Assembly (NCBI GenBank): GCA_003132645.1
Contig: PKYM01000145.1
Span: 5,244 to 10,563 of the forward strand
Origin: Actinomycetota bacterium
Lineage (GTDB): Bacteria > Actinomycetota > Thermoleophilia > UBA2241
Direction of reading: 5' to 3'
Length of the DNA stretch: 5,320 bases
In this document: positions 1-5,320 of the stretch, piece after piece
Layout of the letters: every line of letters begins with the position of its first letter
How positions within the stretch are numbered: position 1 is the first letter of the stretch
The notes under the pieces: generated by a model
Told to the model about the DNA's origin: nothing
Seen by the model: the letters and a program-made list of their open reading frames with translations, nothing else
Databases searched by the model: none
Translations under genes and position numbers: made by a program

Positions 1-368
1 CCCCGCCGGGTTACGCAGCGCCCGCCGGCCCGCCGCCAGGCTACGGTCCGCCGGCCGGCTCGCCGACGCCTCAGGCGCAGCCATGGATGAATGCTCCGAC
101 CGCGGCGCCGCCGTGGGTGCAGGCGCCCGCCTGGGGTCAGACGCCGACGCAGGCTCCGCCGCCGTCGACCCCGCCTCAGAGCGGCCCGGCGGCGCCCGGC
201 GCCGCGGAGCCGGCTGGACACGGGTCGCCTGAGACTGCCGTGCTGCCTGAGGCGGCCGCTCCGGCTCCAGACTCGAACGACCCGGCGGCGGGCGACGCTC
301 CGTCGCAAGCCTCGCCCGACACGCCCACGCCGCCCAGGCCTCCGACACCGCCGCAGCCGCCGTCGTGA
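1..368 (+). CDS. Pro/Ala/Gly-rich C-terminal tail of an unidentified protein (5' end outside window)
   Basis: The reading frame (codons from position 3) is open from the window edge to a TGA at 366-368, so this is the last ~121 codons of a longer gene. An ATG at 87-89 exists, but it sits inside the same low-complexity run and is very unlikely to be the true start. The visible part is disordered-type sequence. It opens with PGY-containing units (PPGYAAPAG, then PPPGYGPPAG), continues with a Trp-containing stretch (QPWMNAP, PPWVQAP, AWGQTP), then an Ala/Pro/Glu/Asp-rich acidic segment, and ends in PxxP repeats (PPRPPTPPQPPS). No catalytic or metal-binding motif and no membrane segment is visible. 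Tails of this kind occur on many high-GC bacterial membrane or zinc-ribbon proteins as flexible linkers, but the identifying domain lies upstream of the window. Function unknown; confidence is that this is coding, not in any role. Confidence 0.72.
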   Translation, partial: PPGYAAPAGPPPGYGPPAGSPTPQAQPWMNAPTAAPPWVQAPAWGQTPTQAPPPSTPPQSGPAAPGAAEPAGHGSPETAVLPEAAAPAPDSNDPAAGDAPSQASPDTPTPPRPPTPPQPPS

Positions 369-388
369 TCTGACCCTCGTCCCGCGGC

Positions 389-423
389 GGCGGGCTGCAC
401 GGCGCGCAGCCGCACGGCCCGCC
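389..423 (+). terminator. Possible GC-rich hairpin downstream of the first gene
   Basis: About 20 bases after the stop of the first gene there is a perfect 7-base inverted repeat, GGCGGGC at 389-395 and GCCCGCC at 417-423. An overlapping alternative stem, GGCTGC at 393-398 with GCAGCC at 406-411, lies inside it. The position suits transcription termination of the upstream gene. No T-run follows, so it is not a canonical intrinsic terminator, and short GC dyads are common by chance at this base composition. Confidence 0.25.
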
Positions 424-467
424 AGCGCGACCCGCCGCACCTCGCGCCTGGGGTGGGCTCGAGGCGC

Positions 468-473
468 TATACT
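468..473 (+). promoter_or_regulatory. Candidate -10 box (TATACT) for the ABC transporter operon
   Basis: TATACT matches the sigma-70-type -10 consensus at 5 of 6 positions and is the only AT-rich hexamer of this kind in the 289-base gap before the transporter genes. No recognisable TTGACA-like -35 hexamer lies 16-18 bases upstream, and there is no TG extension just before it. A start of transcription near position 480 would leave a leader of roughly 175 bases before the ATPase ATG. Apart from this box, an AAGGAG at 492-497 and GC-rich dyads, I see nothing else in 369-657. Confidence 0.35.
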
Positions 474-556
474 CCCGAGCGACGCCGTCTCAAGGAGCAG
501 CCATCGCGCGCCGGTCTCATAGGTCTCCGACAACTCCGCTCGTCCGCGCTGCGAAA

Positions 557-572
557 GCGCCGGCTCCGGCGC
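557..572 (+). other. Short inverted repeat in the leader of the ABC operon
   Basis: GCGCCG at 557-562 and CGGCGC at 567-572 form a perfect 6-base stem with a 4-base loop, about 85 bases upstream of the preferred ATPase start. It could fold in the 5' untranslated RNA, but there is no T-run after it and no recognisable riboswitch or attenuator architecture. It may simply reflect base composition. Confidence 0.2.
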
Positions 573-643
573 CTCCGGTCGTGACCCGCGGTCGCGTCGC
601 AGGGCCGCTGCTCGCTGGGCCGGTGGGTTTGCGGTGAAGGGAC

Positions 644-682
644 CGGTGAGAGCGGCGATGAGCGAATCGGTGAGAGCGGCGA
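644..682 (+). repeat. In-frame direct repeat of 15 bases, 24 bases apart, at the start of the ATPase gene
   Basis: CGGTGAGAGCGGCGA occurs at 644-658 and again at 668-682, so the period is exactly 8 codons. The first copy carries the likely ribosome binding site and the A of the start codon. The second copy lies in the coding region and encodes VRAA; the first copy would encode the same residues if translation began at 634. It looks like a small tandem duplication in the N-terminal extension ahead of the ABC domain. Confidence 0.6.
645..650 (+). promoter_or_regulatory. Ribosome binding site that favours the ATG at 658
   Basis: GGTGAG ends 7 bases before ATG 658, a good Shine-Dalgarno distance. 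The competing GTG at 634 has only a GGTGGG (622-627) upstream, and an in-frame GTG at 646 lies inside this site. ATG with the better-placed site makes 658 the preferred start, but 634 cannot be excluded. Confidence 0.45.
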
Positions 683-1683
683 CCGTCGGCGAGCCGGTCA
701 TCAGGGTCGAAGGTTTGACCAAGCGATACGGCGAGCTCGTAGCCGTCGACGGCCTTTCGCTGGCCGTAGAGCGCGGCGAGATCTTCGGCATCCTCGGGCC
801 CAACGGCGCCGGCAAGACAACCACCCTCGAGATGATCGAGGGCCTGCGCAAGCCCGACGGCGGCGCGGTCTCGGTCGACGGCTTGGCCGTCTGGCCCGAA
901 CCCAGGGAGGTGAAGCGGCGCATCGGCGTTCAGCTTCAGGCCACGGCATTGTTCGACTACCAGCGTCTGCACGAGATCATCTACGTCTTCGGCTCGTGCT
1001 ACGGGATCCATCGCGGCCGCGACGAGTGCGCGGCGCTGCTTGCCCGAGTCGGCCTGGGCGACAAGATCGAGGCCTTCGTCAACGAGCTCTCCGGAGGTCA
1101 GGCGCAGCGGCTCTCGATCGCTCTGGCGCTCGTCAACGACCCGGTCGTGACTTTCCTGGACGAGCCCACCACCGGTCTCGACCCACGCGCTCGGCGGGCA
1201 CTCTGGGAGGTGATCGGCGAGATCAATCGCGACGGCACCACGGTGGTGCTGACCACGCATTACATGGAGGAGGCCGAACGGCTCTGCGACCGCGTCGCGG
1301 TCATGGACCGCGGGCGCATGATGGCGCTCGACGTGCCGCGCACGCTGATCACCCAGCTCGGCGCCGAGGCGACCGTGCGGTTCGACCTGAGCGACCGTGT
1401 ACCGGCCGACGAGCTTTGCGGACTCGACGGCGCGACCGCCTGCCGGGCGGTCGACGAGGGCTACGAAGTGGTGGCCGACGACGCTCAGCGGACCGTCGTC
1501 TCGCTGCTCGACTTTGCCCGCGCTCGCGGCCTGCGGGTGGCCCACCTCGACGTCAGGGGCGCCGATCTCGAAGACGTCTTTCTGAGCATGACCGGCCGCA
1601 AGCTGAGCGACGAGGGCGAAGAGGCTGCGGCCGGTGTCGCCGCCAAGAAGCGGCGCCGCTTCGGGTTCGGAGGCAGTCGCTAG
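658..1683 (+). CDS. ABC-2 type exporter, ATP-binding protein (DrrA-like)
   Basis: This 341-residue protein is the ATP-hydrolysing subunit of an ABC exporter and should act as a dimer on the cytoplasmic face of the permease encoded next. The full motif set is present: Walker A GPNGAGKT (47-54), Q-loop region RIGVQLQ (88-94), signature LSGGQ (144-148), Walker B VVTFLDEP (163-170) with catalytic Glu169, D-loop GLDP (173-176) and switch His201. A C-terminal domain (about 235-312) ends in LEDVFLSMTGR, typical of DrrA/CcmA-style exporter ATPases, followed by a tail ending KKRRRFGFGGSR. ATG 658 is preferred because of GGTGAG at 645-650; starting at GTG 634 would add 8 residues. The TAG stop abuts the permease ATG, implying co-transcription and coupled translation. 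Nothing looks broken. The substrate cannot be told from the ATPase; drug, lipid or glycan precursor export are all possible. Confidence 0.95.
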   Translation: MSESVRAATVGEPVIRVEGLTKRYGELVAVDGLSLAVERGEIFGILGPNGAGKTTTLEMIEGLRKPDGGAVSVDGLAVWPEPREVKRRIGVQLQATALFDYQRLHEIIYVFGSCYGIHRGRDECAALLARVGLGDKIEAFVNELSGGQAQRLSIALALVNDPVVTFLDEPTTGLDPRARRALWEVIGEINRDGTTVVLTTHYMEEAERLCDRVAVMDRGRMMALDVPRTLITQLGAEATVRFDLSDRVPADELCGLDGATACRAVDEGYEVVADDAQRTVVSLLDFARARGLRVAHLDVRGADLEDVFLSMTGRKLSDEGEEAAAGVAAKKRRRFGFGGSR

Positions 1684-2775
1684 ATGCGCACCTTCTGGGA
1701 CTTCGTCAAGGCCGACATCCAGATCACGGTGCGCAACCGTCAGGCGCTGTTTTGGACGTTCTTCTTTCCGGTGCTGCTCATGTTCCTGCTCGGCGTGGTG
1801 TTCGGCCAGTCGGGCAGCTTCACGACGAAGCTGGCGATCGTAAACGATGACCGCGGCCCGATGTCGACGGCCATGGTCGCGGTTTTCGGCAGCGTCGATG
1901 CGCTCAAGGTGACGGCCGTTTCGAGCGAACCTGGCGCGCTGAAATCGCTGAGAAACGGCGACTACGCCGCCGTGCTCGTGCTGCCGGCCGGCCTCGAGCA
2001 GCGTTTTGGCAAGGGATCGAGCGCCCTGCCCTTCTACTACGACAACAGCTCGCTGGCCCAGGCCGGCACCGTGACCATGGTGACCCAGCAGGTCGTGAAC
2101 GGCTTCGCCCAGCAGGCCAGCGGCTCGCAGCCCAAGTTCGAACTACGTTCGCGGGGCATCGCCAGCTCGAGTTTCAACTACATCAGCTTCCTGGTGCCGG
2201 GCGTCGTGGCCATGGCGCTCATGACCAACGGCATCTACGGCGTGTCGGGCACCTTCGTGGCCTACCGCCAGCGCGGCGTGCTGCGCCGCCTCAAGGCGAC
2301 TCCCATGCCGCTGCCCAGTTTCGTCGGCTCGCGGGTGCTCGTGCACCTGCTGCTGGCGCTCATGCAGGCGGGGCTCGTGATCGCCGTCGGCGTCGGGCTG
2401 TTTCACGTCCACATGGCGGCCGGACCCACCCTGGCGCGCATGGCCCTGCTCGCGCTCATCGGTTCGGGCAGCTTCGTAGCGATCGGCTTCTTCATCGCCG
2501 CGGTCTCCAAGAACGTCGAGACGTCGGCCGCGCTCGGGCAGGTGGTCGGCACGCCGATGATGTTCCTGTCGGGCATCTTCTTTCCGATGAACAACGCGCC
2601 GGTCTGGATCCAGCCGATCGTCAAAGCCATGCCGCTGTACTATCTGGCCAACGCGATGCGCGACGTGATGATCAAGGGCTTCGCGTTGTGGGCGGTCCGC
2701 TGGGACATCATGATCCTGCTTGTGGTGACCGCCGTGTTCCTCGTCTTGTCTGTCCGTTTCTTCCGTTGGGAGTGA
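1684..2775 (+). CDS. ABC-2 type exporter, permease protein
   Basis: This 363-residue integral membrane protein is the transport channel partner of the preceding ATPase. It has the six-helix ABC-2 plan with a large loop after the first helix: helix 1 about 22-41, an extracytoplasmic domain about 42-165, then helices near 167-190, 217-242, 250-274, 283-301 and 339-358. Family hallmarks are YRQRGVLRRLKATPMP (194-209), the cytoplasmic coupling-helix region, and LSGIFFPMNNAPVWI (295-309) followed by MPLYYLANAMRDV (316-328). The long first loop resembles YhhJ/YadH-type permeases (ABC2_membrane_3) more than the short-loop DrrB type. The ATG directly follows the ATPase stop, with GGAGG at 1669-1673, 10 bases upstream, inside the ATPase gene. 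Length and ends look complete. Substrate unknown. Confidence 0.94.
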   Translation: MRTFWDFVKADIQITVRNRQALFWTFFFPVLLMFLLGVVFGQSGSFTTKLAIVNDDRGPMSTAMVAVFGSVDALKVTAVSSEPGALKSLRNGDYAAVLVLPAGLEQRFGKGSSALPFYYDNSSLAQAGTVTMVTQQVVNGFAQQASGSQPKFELRSRGIASSSFNYISFLVPGVVAMALMTNGIYGVSGTFVAYRQRGVLRRLKATPMPLPSFVGSRVLVHLLLALMQAGLVIAVGVGLFHVHMAAGPTLARMALLALIGSGSFVAIGFFIAAVSKNVETSAALGQVVGTPMMFLSGIFFPMNNAPVWIQPIVKAMPLYYLANAMRDVMIKGFALWAVRWDIMILLVVTAVFLVLSVRFFRWE

Positions 2776-2782
2776 TGCTCGC

Positions 2783-3247
2783 GTGAATCCTGGCTTTCGC
2801 GATGTGCTGCGCCGCGTGCTGGTCGTGGCCGGCTTCGGAGTCGCCTTCGGTTTCGTCATGCTCTTCATCTATCCGCACTACGGCCTGCCGTACTCGATCC
2901 TCATCATGCTGCTGCTCACGTTTCTGCTGGTGCGCGCCTACGCGACCGGTTACCGCTACCGCTGCGCCCACTGCGGCCACGTGTTCAAAGTGCCGTTGCT
3001 GGTCGACTATCTGACCTTCTCGGGCATGGCGCGCAACCCCGACGGCACCTACCACACCTGGAAGTCGCTGACCTGTCCGAGCTGCGGACGGCGCACCAGG
3101 GCCGTGGCCGTCAAGGTGAGGCCCGCTGAGTCAGGCGACGACGCCGAAAGAGATCGCTACACGTCGCGTGACGGCGACGGCGCGGCTCCGGCGCCGTCCG
3201 CCAAGTCACGCGCCCCCCAGCGACGCGCCGGACGCAAGCGGCACTAG
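2783..3247 (+). CDS. Small membrane protein with a CxxC-CxxC zinc ribbon, function unknown
   Basis: The 154-residue product has three parts. Residues 12-30 and 36-52 are two hydrophobic helices joined by a short HYGLP turn. Residues 57-105 form a likely zinc ribbon with CAHC (61-64) and CPSC (98-101), 33 residues apart. Residues 113-154 are a low-complexity tail, Asp/Glu-rich first and Arg/Lys-rich at the end. Positive residues before the first helix and after the second predict both termini in the cytoplasm, placing the metal site on the same side as the ABC ATPase. The GTG start lies 7 bases after the permease stop, with GGGAG at 2768-2772 as ribosome binding site; the ATG overlapping the permease stop (2775) gives only a 3-codon frame. 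Operon position suggests an accessory role for the transporter, but that is inference. I do not recognise a named family. Confidence 0.85.
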   Translation: MNPGFRDVLRRVLVVAGFGVAFGFVMLFIYPHYGLPYSILIMLLLTFLLVRAYATGYRYRCAHCGHVFKVPLLVDYLTFSGMARNPDGTYHTWKSLTCPSCGRRTRAVAVKVRPAESGDDAERDRYTSRDGDGAAPAPSAKSRAPQRRAGRKRH

Positions 3248-3250
3248 CCG

Positions 3251-5320
3251 CTAGAGGAGGCCCGGCGGCCGCGGGCCGCCGCGACGTTCGGCCGCGGGCA
3301 GCCCTGGCCGCGCGGCGATGCCCAGGCGCGTCAGCGCCGCGGCCACCGCGTCGGGCAGCGCGTCGGGCGCCACGCGCGCGATCTCGATCTCGGGCAGGCT
3401 CTCCAGGAACTCGCGCTGGTAGGTCTTCTGCGTGAGCCGGTGGTCGAGCACGACGACCACACCGGCGTCGGCCTCGGTGCGGATCAGGCGGCCGAACCCC
3501 TGGCGGAACCTGAGCACCGCTTCGGGCAGGTAGAACTCGCGAAACCAGTCGCGGCCCTCGTCCTGGGCGGCCCGCCGGCGCGCTTCGAAGCGGGCGTCCT
3601 GGCGGGGGAACGGCAGGCGGGCGATCACGAGGCAGACGAGCGCGTCGCCCGGGAAGTCCTGGCCGGTCCACAGCGCGTCGACGCCGAGCAGAACGGTGGC
3701 CGGATGACTGCGAAACTCCTCAGCCAAGGCCGCCGCACTGCCATGCACCCCTTGAGCCAGCAAGACGACGCCTTCGTCTTCGACGTGCGGTCCGATCAGC
3801 GCCGCGACCGCTTCGACCTCGCGGCGGTTCGTGAAGAGGGCGAGCAGCCGGCCGCCGGTGAGTTCGGTGAGGCGCCGCAGGTGTTCGGCGAGACGCGCCG
3901 GCTGCTCGCCGGCCTGGTAGCGGGTCGTGGGATCGTGCTCAAGCACAAGGGCCGCTTGCCGGCGGAAGTCGAAGGGCGAAGGAAAGACGCGTTCGGCCAC
4001 GTCGAGTTCGGCTGTGAGACCCGCCTCACCGCGATAGTAGGCGAACGAGCCGGCCACGCCGAGCGTGGCGCTGACCAGCACGCCGCTGCGCAGCCGGTCC
4101 CAAAGGCGTTCCCTGACGAGCGGAGCCGGCGAGAGCGGCGCGCAGTTCAGCGACCAGGCGCGGGCTGCGCCCATGTCGGACCGGCCGCCGCCGCGGCGAC
4201 CGGGCAGCTCGGCCCAGAAGACGAGGTGCGCGGGCGGCCGGCCTGTGACGTCGGTCAGCAGACGGGCGGCGGTCGCGGCGTCGGCGCCCAGAGCGACGGT
4301 CCGGGGACGCTCGCGGTGCTCCTCGGGCAGCGCCTCGGCGGCCGCCGAGGCCGCTCGCGCGAGCTCTGAAAGGGCCGTCGCGAGCGCCCCGCAGGCGGCC
4401 GCGAAGGTGTCGAACACCGGTTGCTCCTGAAGGCCGGCGGTAAGCAGCAGCGTGCGCCCGTAGAGTTCGGTCGCCGTGGCGTCGAGGCTGGGCTCGGCGG
4501 TGGCCGCCACGAGCGCGCCGAGAGTGCCCCCGAGGGTATCCGCCAGGCCGGGCATGACCCGCGCGGCACGCTCGAAACCGTCAGCCGCGGCGAGCAGAGC
4601 GGCGGCCGCGTCGCTTGTCATCTTGCCGGCCGCCAGGCGCACCAGCGCGGCCAGCGGACGGTGTCCGTGGCGGCCGCGGACTTCGCCGAGCAGCTCGTCG
4701 ATGAGCGCCCTGTCGACGCGCTCCGAAAAGGCCGACACGGCCTCGTCGGGCAGAAGGTGGGCCTCGTCTATCACGAGGTCGTCGAAGGGCGGCAGGGTGT
4801 CGCCACCGGTGAGCAGCAAGGCGTGGTTCACGCAGACGAGATGGGCCGCCCGCGCTTCGGTGCGGGCGCGCCGCCAGTGGCACTCGCCGCGCGAACCACA
4901 GCGTCCGGCCAGGCAGGCGGTCGCCGAGGCGCGCAGCTCGCGGGCGGTCTCGGCGAGCGCCGGGAGCGTCTGCGTGGCGCCGTAGGGCAGCGCCGAAACG
5001 TCGACTTCGCCGTGGCGCACGCGGCCGAGCAGCCAGGCCAGAGCCAGCAGGCGGTCGCGCTCGGGCAGGTCGCCCTCAGCCCCCGCGACCGCCTCGTCCA
5101 GACGCCGGCGGCAGAGGTAGTTCTCGCGACCCATGAGCAGCGTCCAGCGAAAGCCCTCGGGCAGGCAGGACGCCAGCAGGGGCAGTTCGCGCTCGGCGAG
5201 CTGTCGCTGCAGGGCCTTGGTCTTGGTGGAGATCGTGATGCGCTCTCCGCAGGCCGCCGCGCGAAAGGCGGCCGGCAGGAGATAGGCGAGACTCTTGCCC
5301 ATGCCGGTGCCGGCCTCGAA
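3251..5320 (-). CDS. dinG: DinG/XPD-family ATP-dependent DNA helicase, N-terminus outside window
   Basis: A superfamily 2 iron-sulfur helicase; DinG unwinds DNA 5' to 3' and acts on R-loops and repair intermediates. The frame runs off the right edge: the first visible codons read FEAGTGMGKS, the Walker A motif, so the Met at 5302 is internal. Counting from that Met: NYLC with Cys64, then Cys130-x4-Cys135-x5-Cys141, the DinG Fe-S cluster pattern; DEAH box VIDEAH (177-182); VSATL (410-414); FTNRREVEAV (490-499); LGVDALWTGQDFPGDAL (539-555); LPFPRQD (563-569); and motif VI QGFGRLIRTEADAG (601-614). The alanine-rich stretch 183-400 corresponds to the arch and connecting region. The C-terminus (AERRGGPRPPGLL) is Pro/Arg-rich and ends in TAG. 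Whether an N-terminal exonuclease domain, as in many Gram-positive DinG proteins, is present cannot be seen. A YoaA-type paralogue is the main alternative name. Confidence 0.93.
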   Translation of the reverse strand, partial: FEAGTGMGKSLAYLLPAAFRAAACGERITISTKTKALQRQLAERELPLLASCLPEGFRWTLLMGRENYLCRRRLDEAVAGAEGDLPERDRLLALAWLLGRVRHGEVDVSALPYGATQTLPALAETARELRASATACLAGRCGSRGECHWRRARTEARAAHLVCVNHALLLTGGDTLPPFDDLVIDEAHLLPDEAVSAFSERVDRALIDELLGEVRGRHGHRPLAALVRLAAGKMTSDAAAALLAAADGFERAARVMPGLADTLGGTLGALVAATAEPSLDATATELYGRTLLLTAGLQEQPVFDTFAAACGALATALSELARAASAAAEALPEEHRERPRTVALGADAATAARLLTDVTGRPPAHLVFWAELPGRRGGGRSDMGAARAWSLNCAPLSPAPLVRERLWDRLRSGVLVSATLGVAGSFAYYRGEAGLTAELDVAERVFPSPFDFRRQAALVLEHDPTTRYQAGEQPARLAEHLRRLTELTGGRLLALFTNRREVEAVAALIGPHVEDEGVVLLAQGVHGSAAALAEEFRSHPATVLLGVDALWTGQDFPGDALVCLVIARLPFPRQDARFEARRRAAQDEGRDWFREFYLPEAVLRFRQGFGRLIRTEADAGVVVVLDHRLTQKTYQREFLESLPEIEIARVAPDALPDAVAAALTRLGIAARPGLPAAERRGGPRPPGLL
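3263..3281. terminator. Inverted repeat at the junction of the two convergent genes
   Basis: CGGCGGCC (3263-3270) and GGCCGCCG (3274-3281) form a perfect 8-base stem with a 3-base loop. It lies just past the zinc-ribbon gene stop and within the last codons of the helicase gene, where it encodes part of RRGGPRPP. Being symmetric, it could slow transcription from both sides, most plausibly for the plus-strand operon. No T-run follows on either strand, so intrinsic termination is doubtful, and GC-rich coding sequence can produce such dyads by chance. Confidence 0.3.

Noticed and set aside
91..522. 143-codon Arg-rich plus-strand frame overlapping the Pro-rich tail and the gap
   Set aside because: It is the +1 shadow of a Pro/Ala-rich gene: CCG/GCC codons read out of frame give Arg runs. 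It shows no family resemblance and runs through the intergenic dyads.
512..527. Repeated GGTCTC (513-518 and 522-527) as a possible operator
   Set aside because: Two 6-base direct copies 9 bases apart are too short to support a regulator site without further instances or dyad symmetry.
517..1545. 342-codon open frame on the minus strand opposite the ATPase gene
   Set aside because: It lies antisense to a gene with every ABC motif, and its translation has no recognisable domain. Long antisense frames are expected where third positions are G/C-rich.
2143..2868. 241-codon minus-strand open frame opposite the permease
   Set aside because: The His/Asp/Arg-rich translation is the typical antisense image of a hydrophobic membrane protein.
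3440..4369. 309-codon plus-strand open frame opposite the helicase
   Set aside because: It is antisense to clear helicase motifs and rich in Arg/Gly/Ala/Glu without domain features; a shadow frame caused by base composition.
5302..5302. ATG at 5302 (minus) as the helicase start
   Set aside because: The Met falls inside the Walker A motif (AGTGMGKS) and the frame continues upstream to the window edge, so the real start is outside.

Overview
This is a GC-rich bacterial chromosomal window with tightly packed genes. Third codon positions are strongly biased to G/C, which explains the many long open frames on the opposite strands of the real genes. The codon bias, the DrrA/ABC-2 exporter layout and the style of the DinG-like helicase would suit an actinobacterium or another high-GC lineage. 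No marker gene here fixes the taxon, so that assignment is only a guess.

Layout. Positions 1-368 (+) hold the 3' end of a gene for a protein with a long Pro/Ala/Gly-rich tail; its identity lies outside the window. Positions 369-657 are non-coding as far as can be told. They contain GC-rich dyads, a TATACT -10-like box at 468-473 and an AAGGAG at 492-497 that has no standard start codon behind it. Three plus-strand genes follow as an apparent operon: an ABC exporter ATPase (658-1683), an ABC-2 type permease whose ATG directly follows the ATPase stop (1684-2775), and a small membrane protein with a four-cysteine zinc ribbon (2783-3247). A DinG/XPD-type DNA helicase runs toward them on the minus strand (3251-5320), and its N-terminus is cut off by the window edge.

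How the genes fit together. The ATPase and permease are each of the kind that forms a dimeric exporter: two ATPase subunits and two six-helix permease subunits. They resemble DrrAB-type drug or lipid exporters and YhhJ/YadH-type systems. The substrate cannot be read from the sequence. The zinc-ribbon protein is predicted to have two membrane helices with its metal site on the cytoplasmic side, so it could be an accessory or regulatory subunit; that is inference from position only. The helicase is a separate transcription unit. Its coding region ends 3 bp from the zinc-ribbon gene, so the two are convergent with essentially no intergenic space.

Overall this looks like an ordinary region. I see no CRISPR array, mobile element, tRNA/rRNA or clear defence cassette. 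The least familiar parts are the zinc-ribbon membrane protein and the unexplained leader upstream of the ABC operon.
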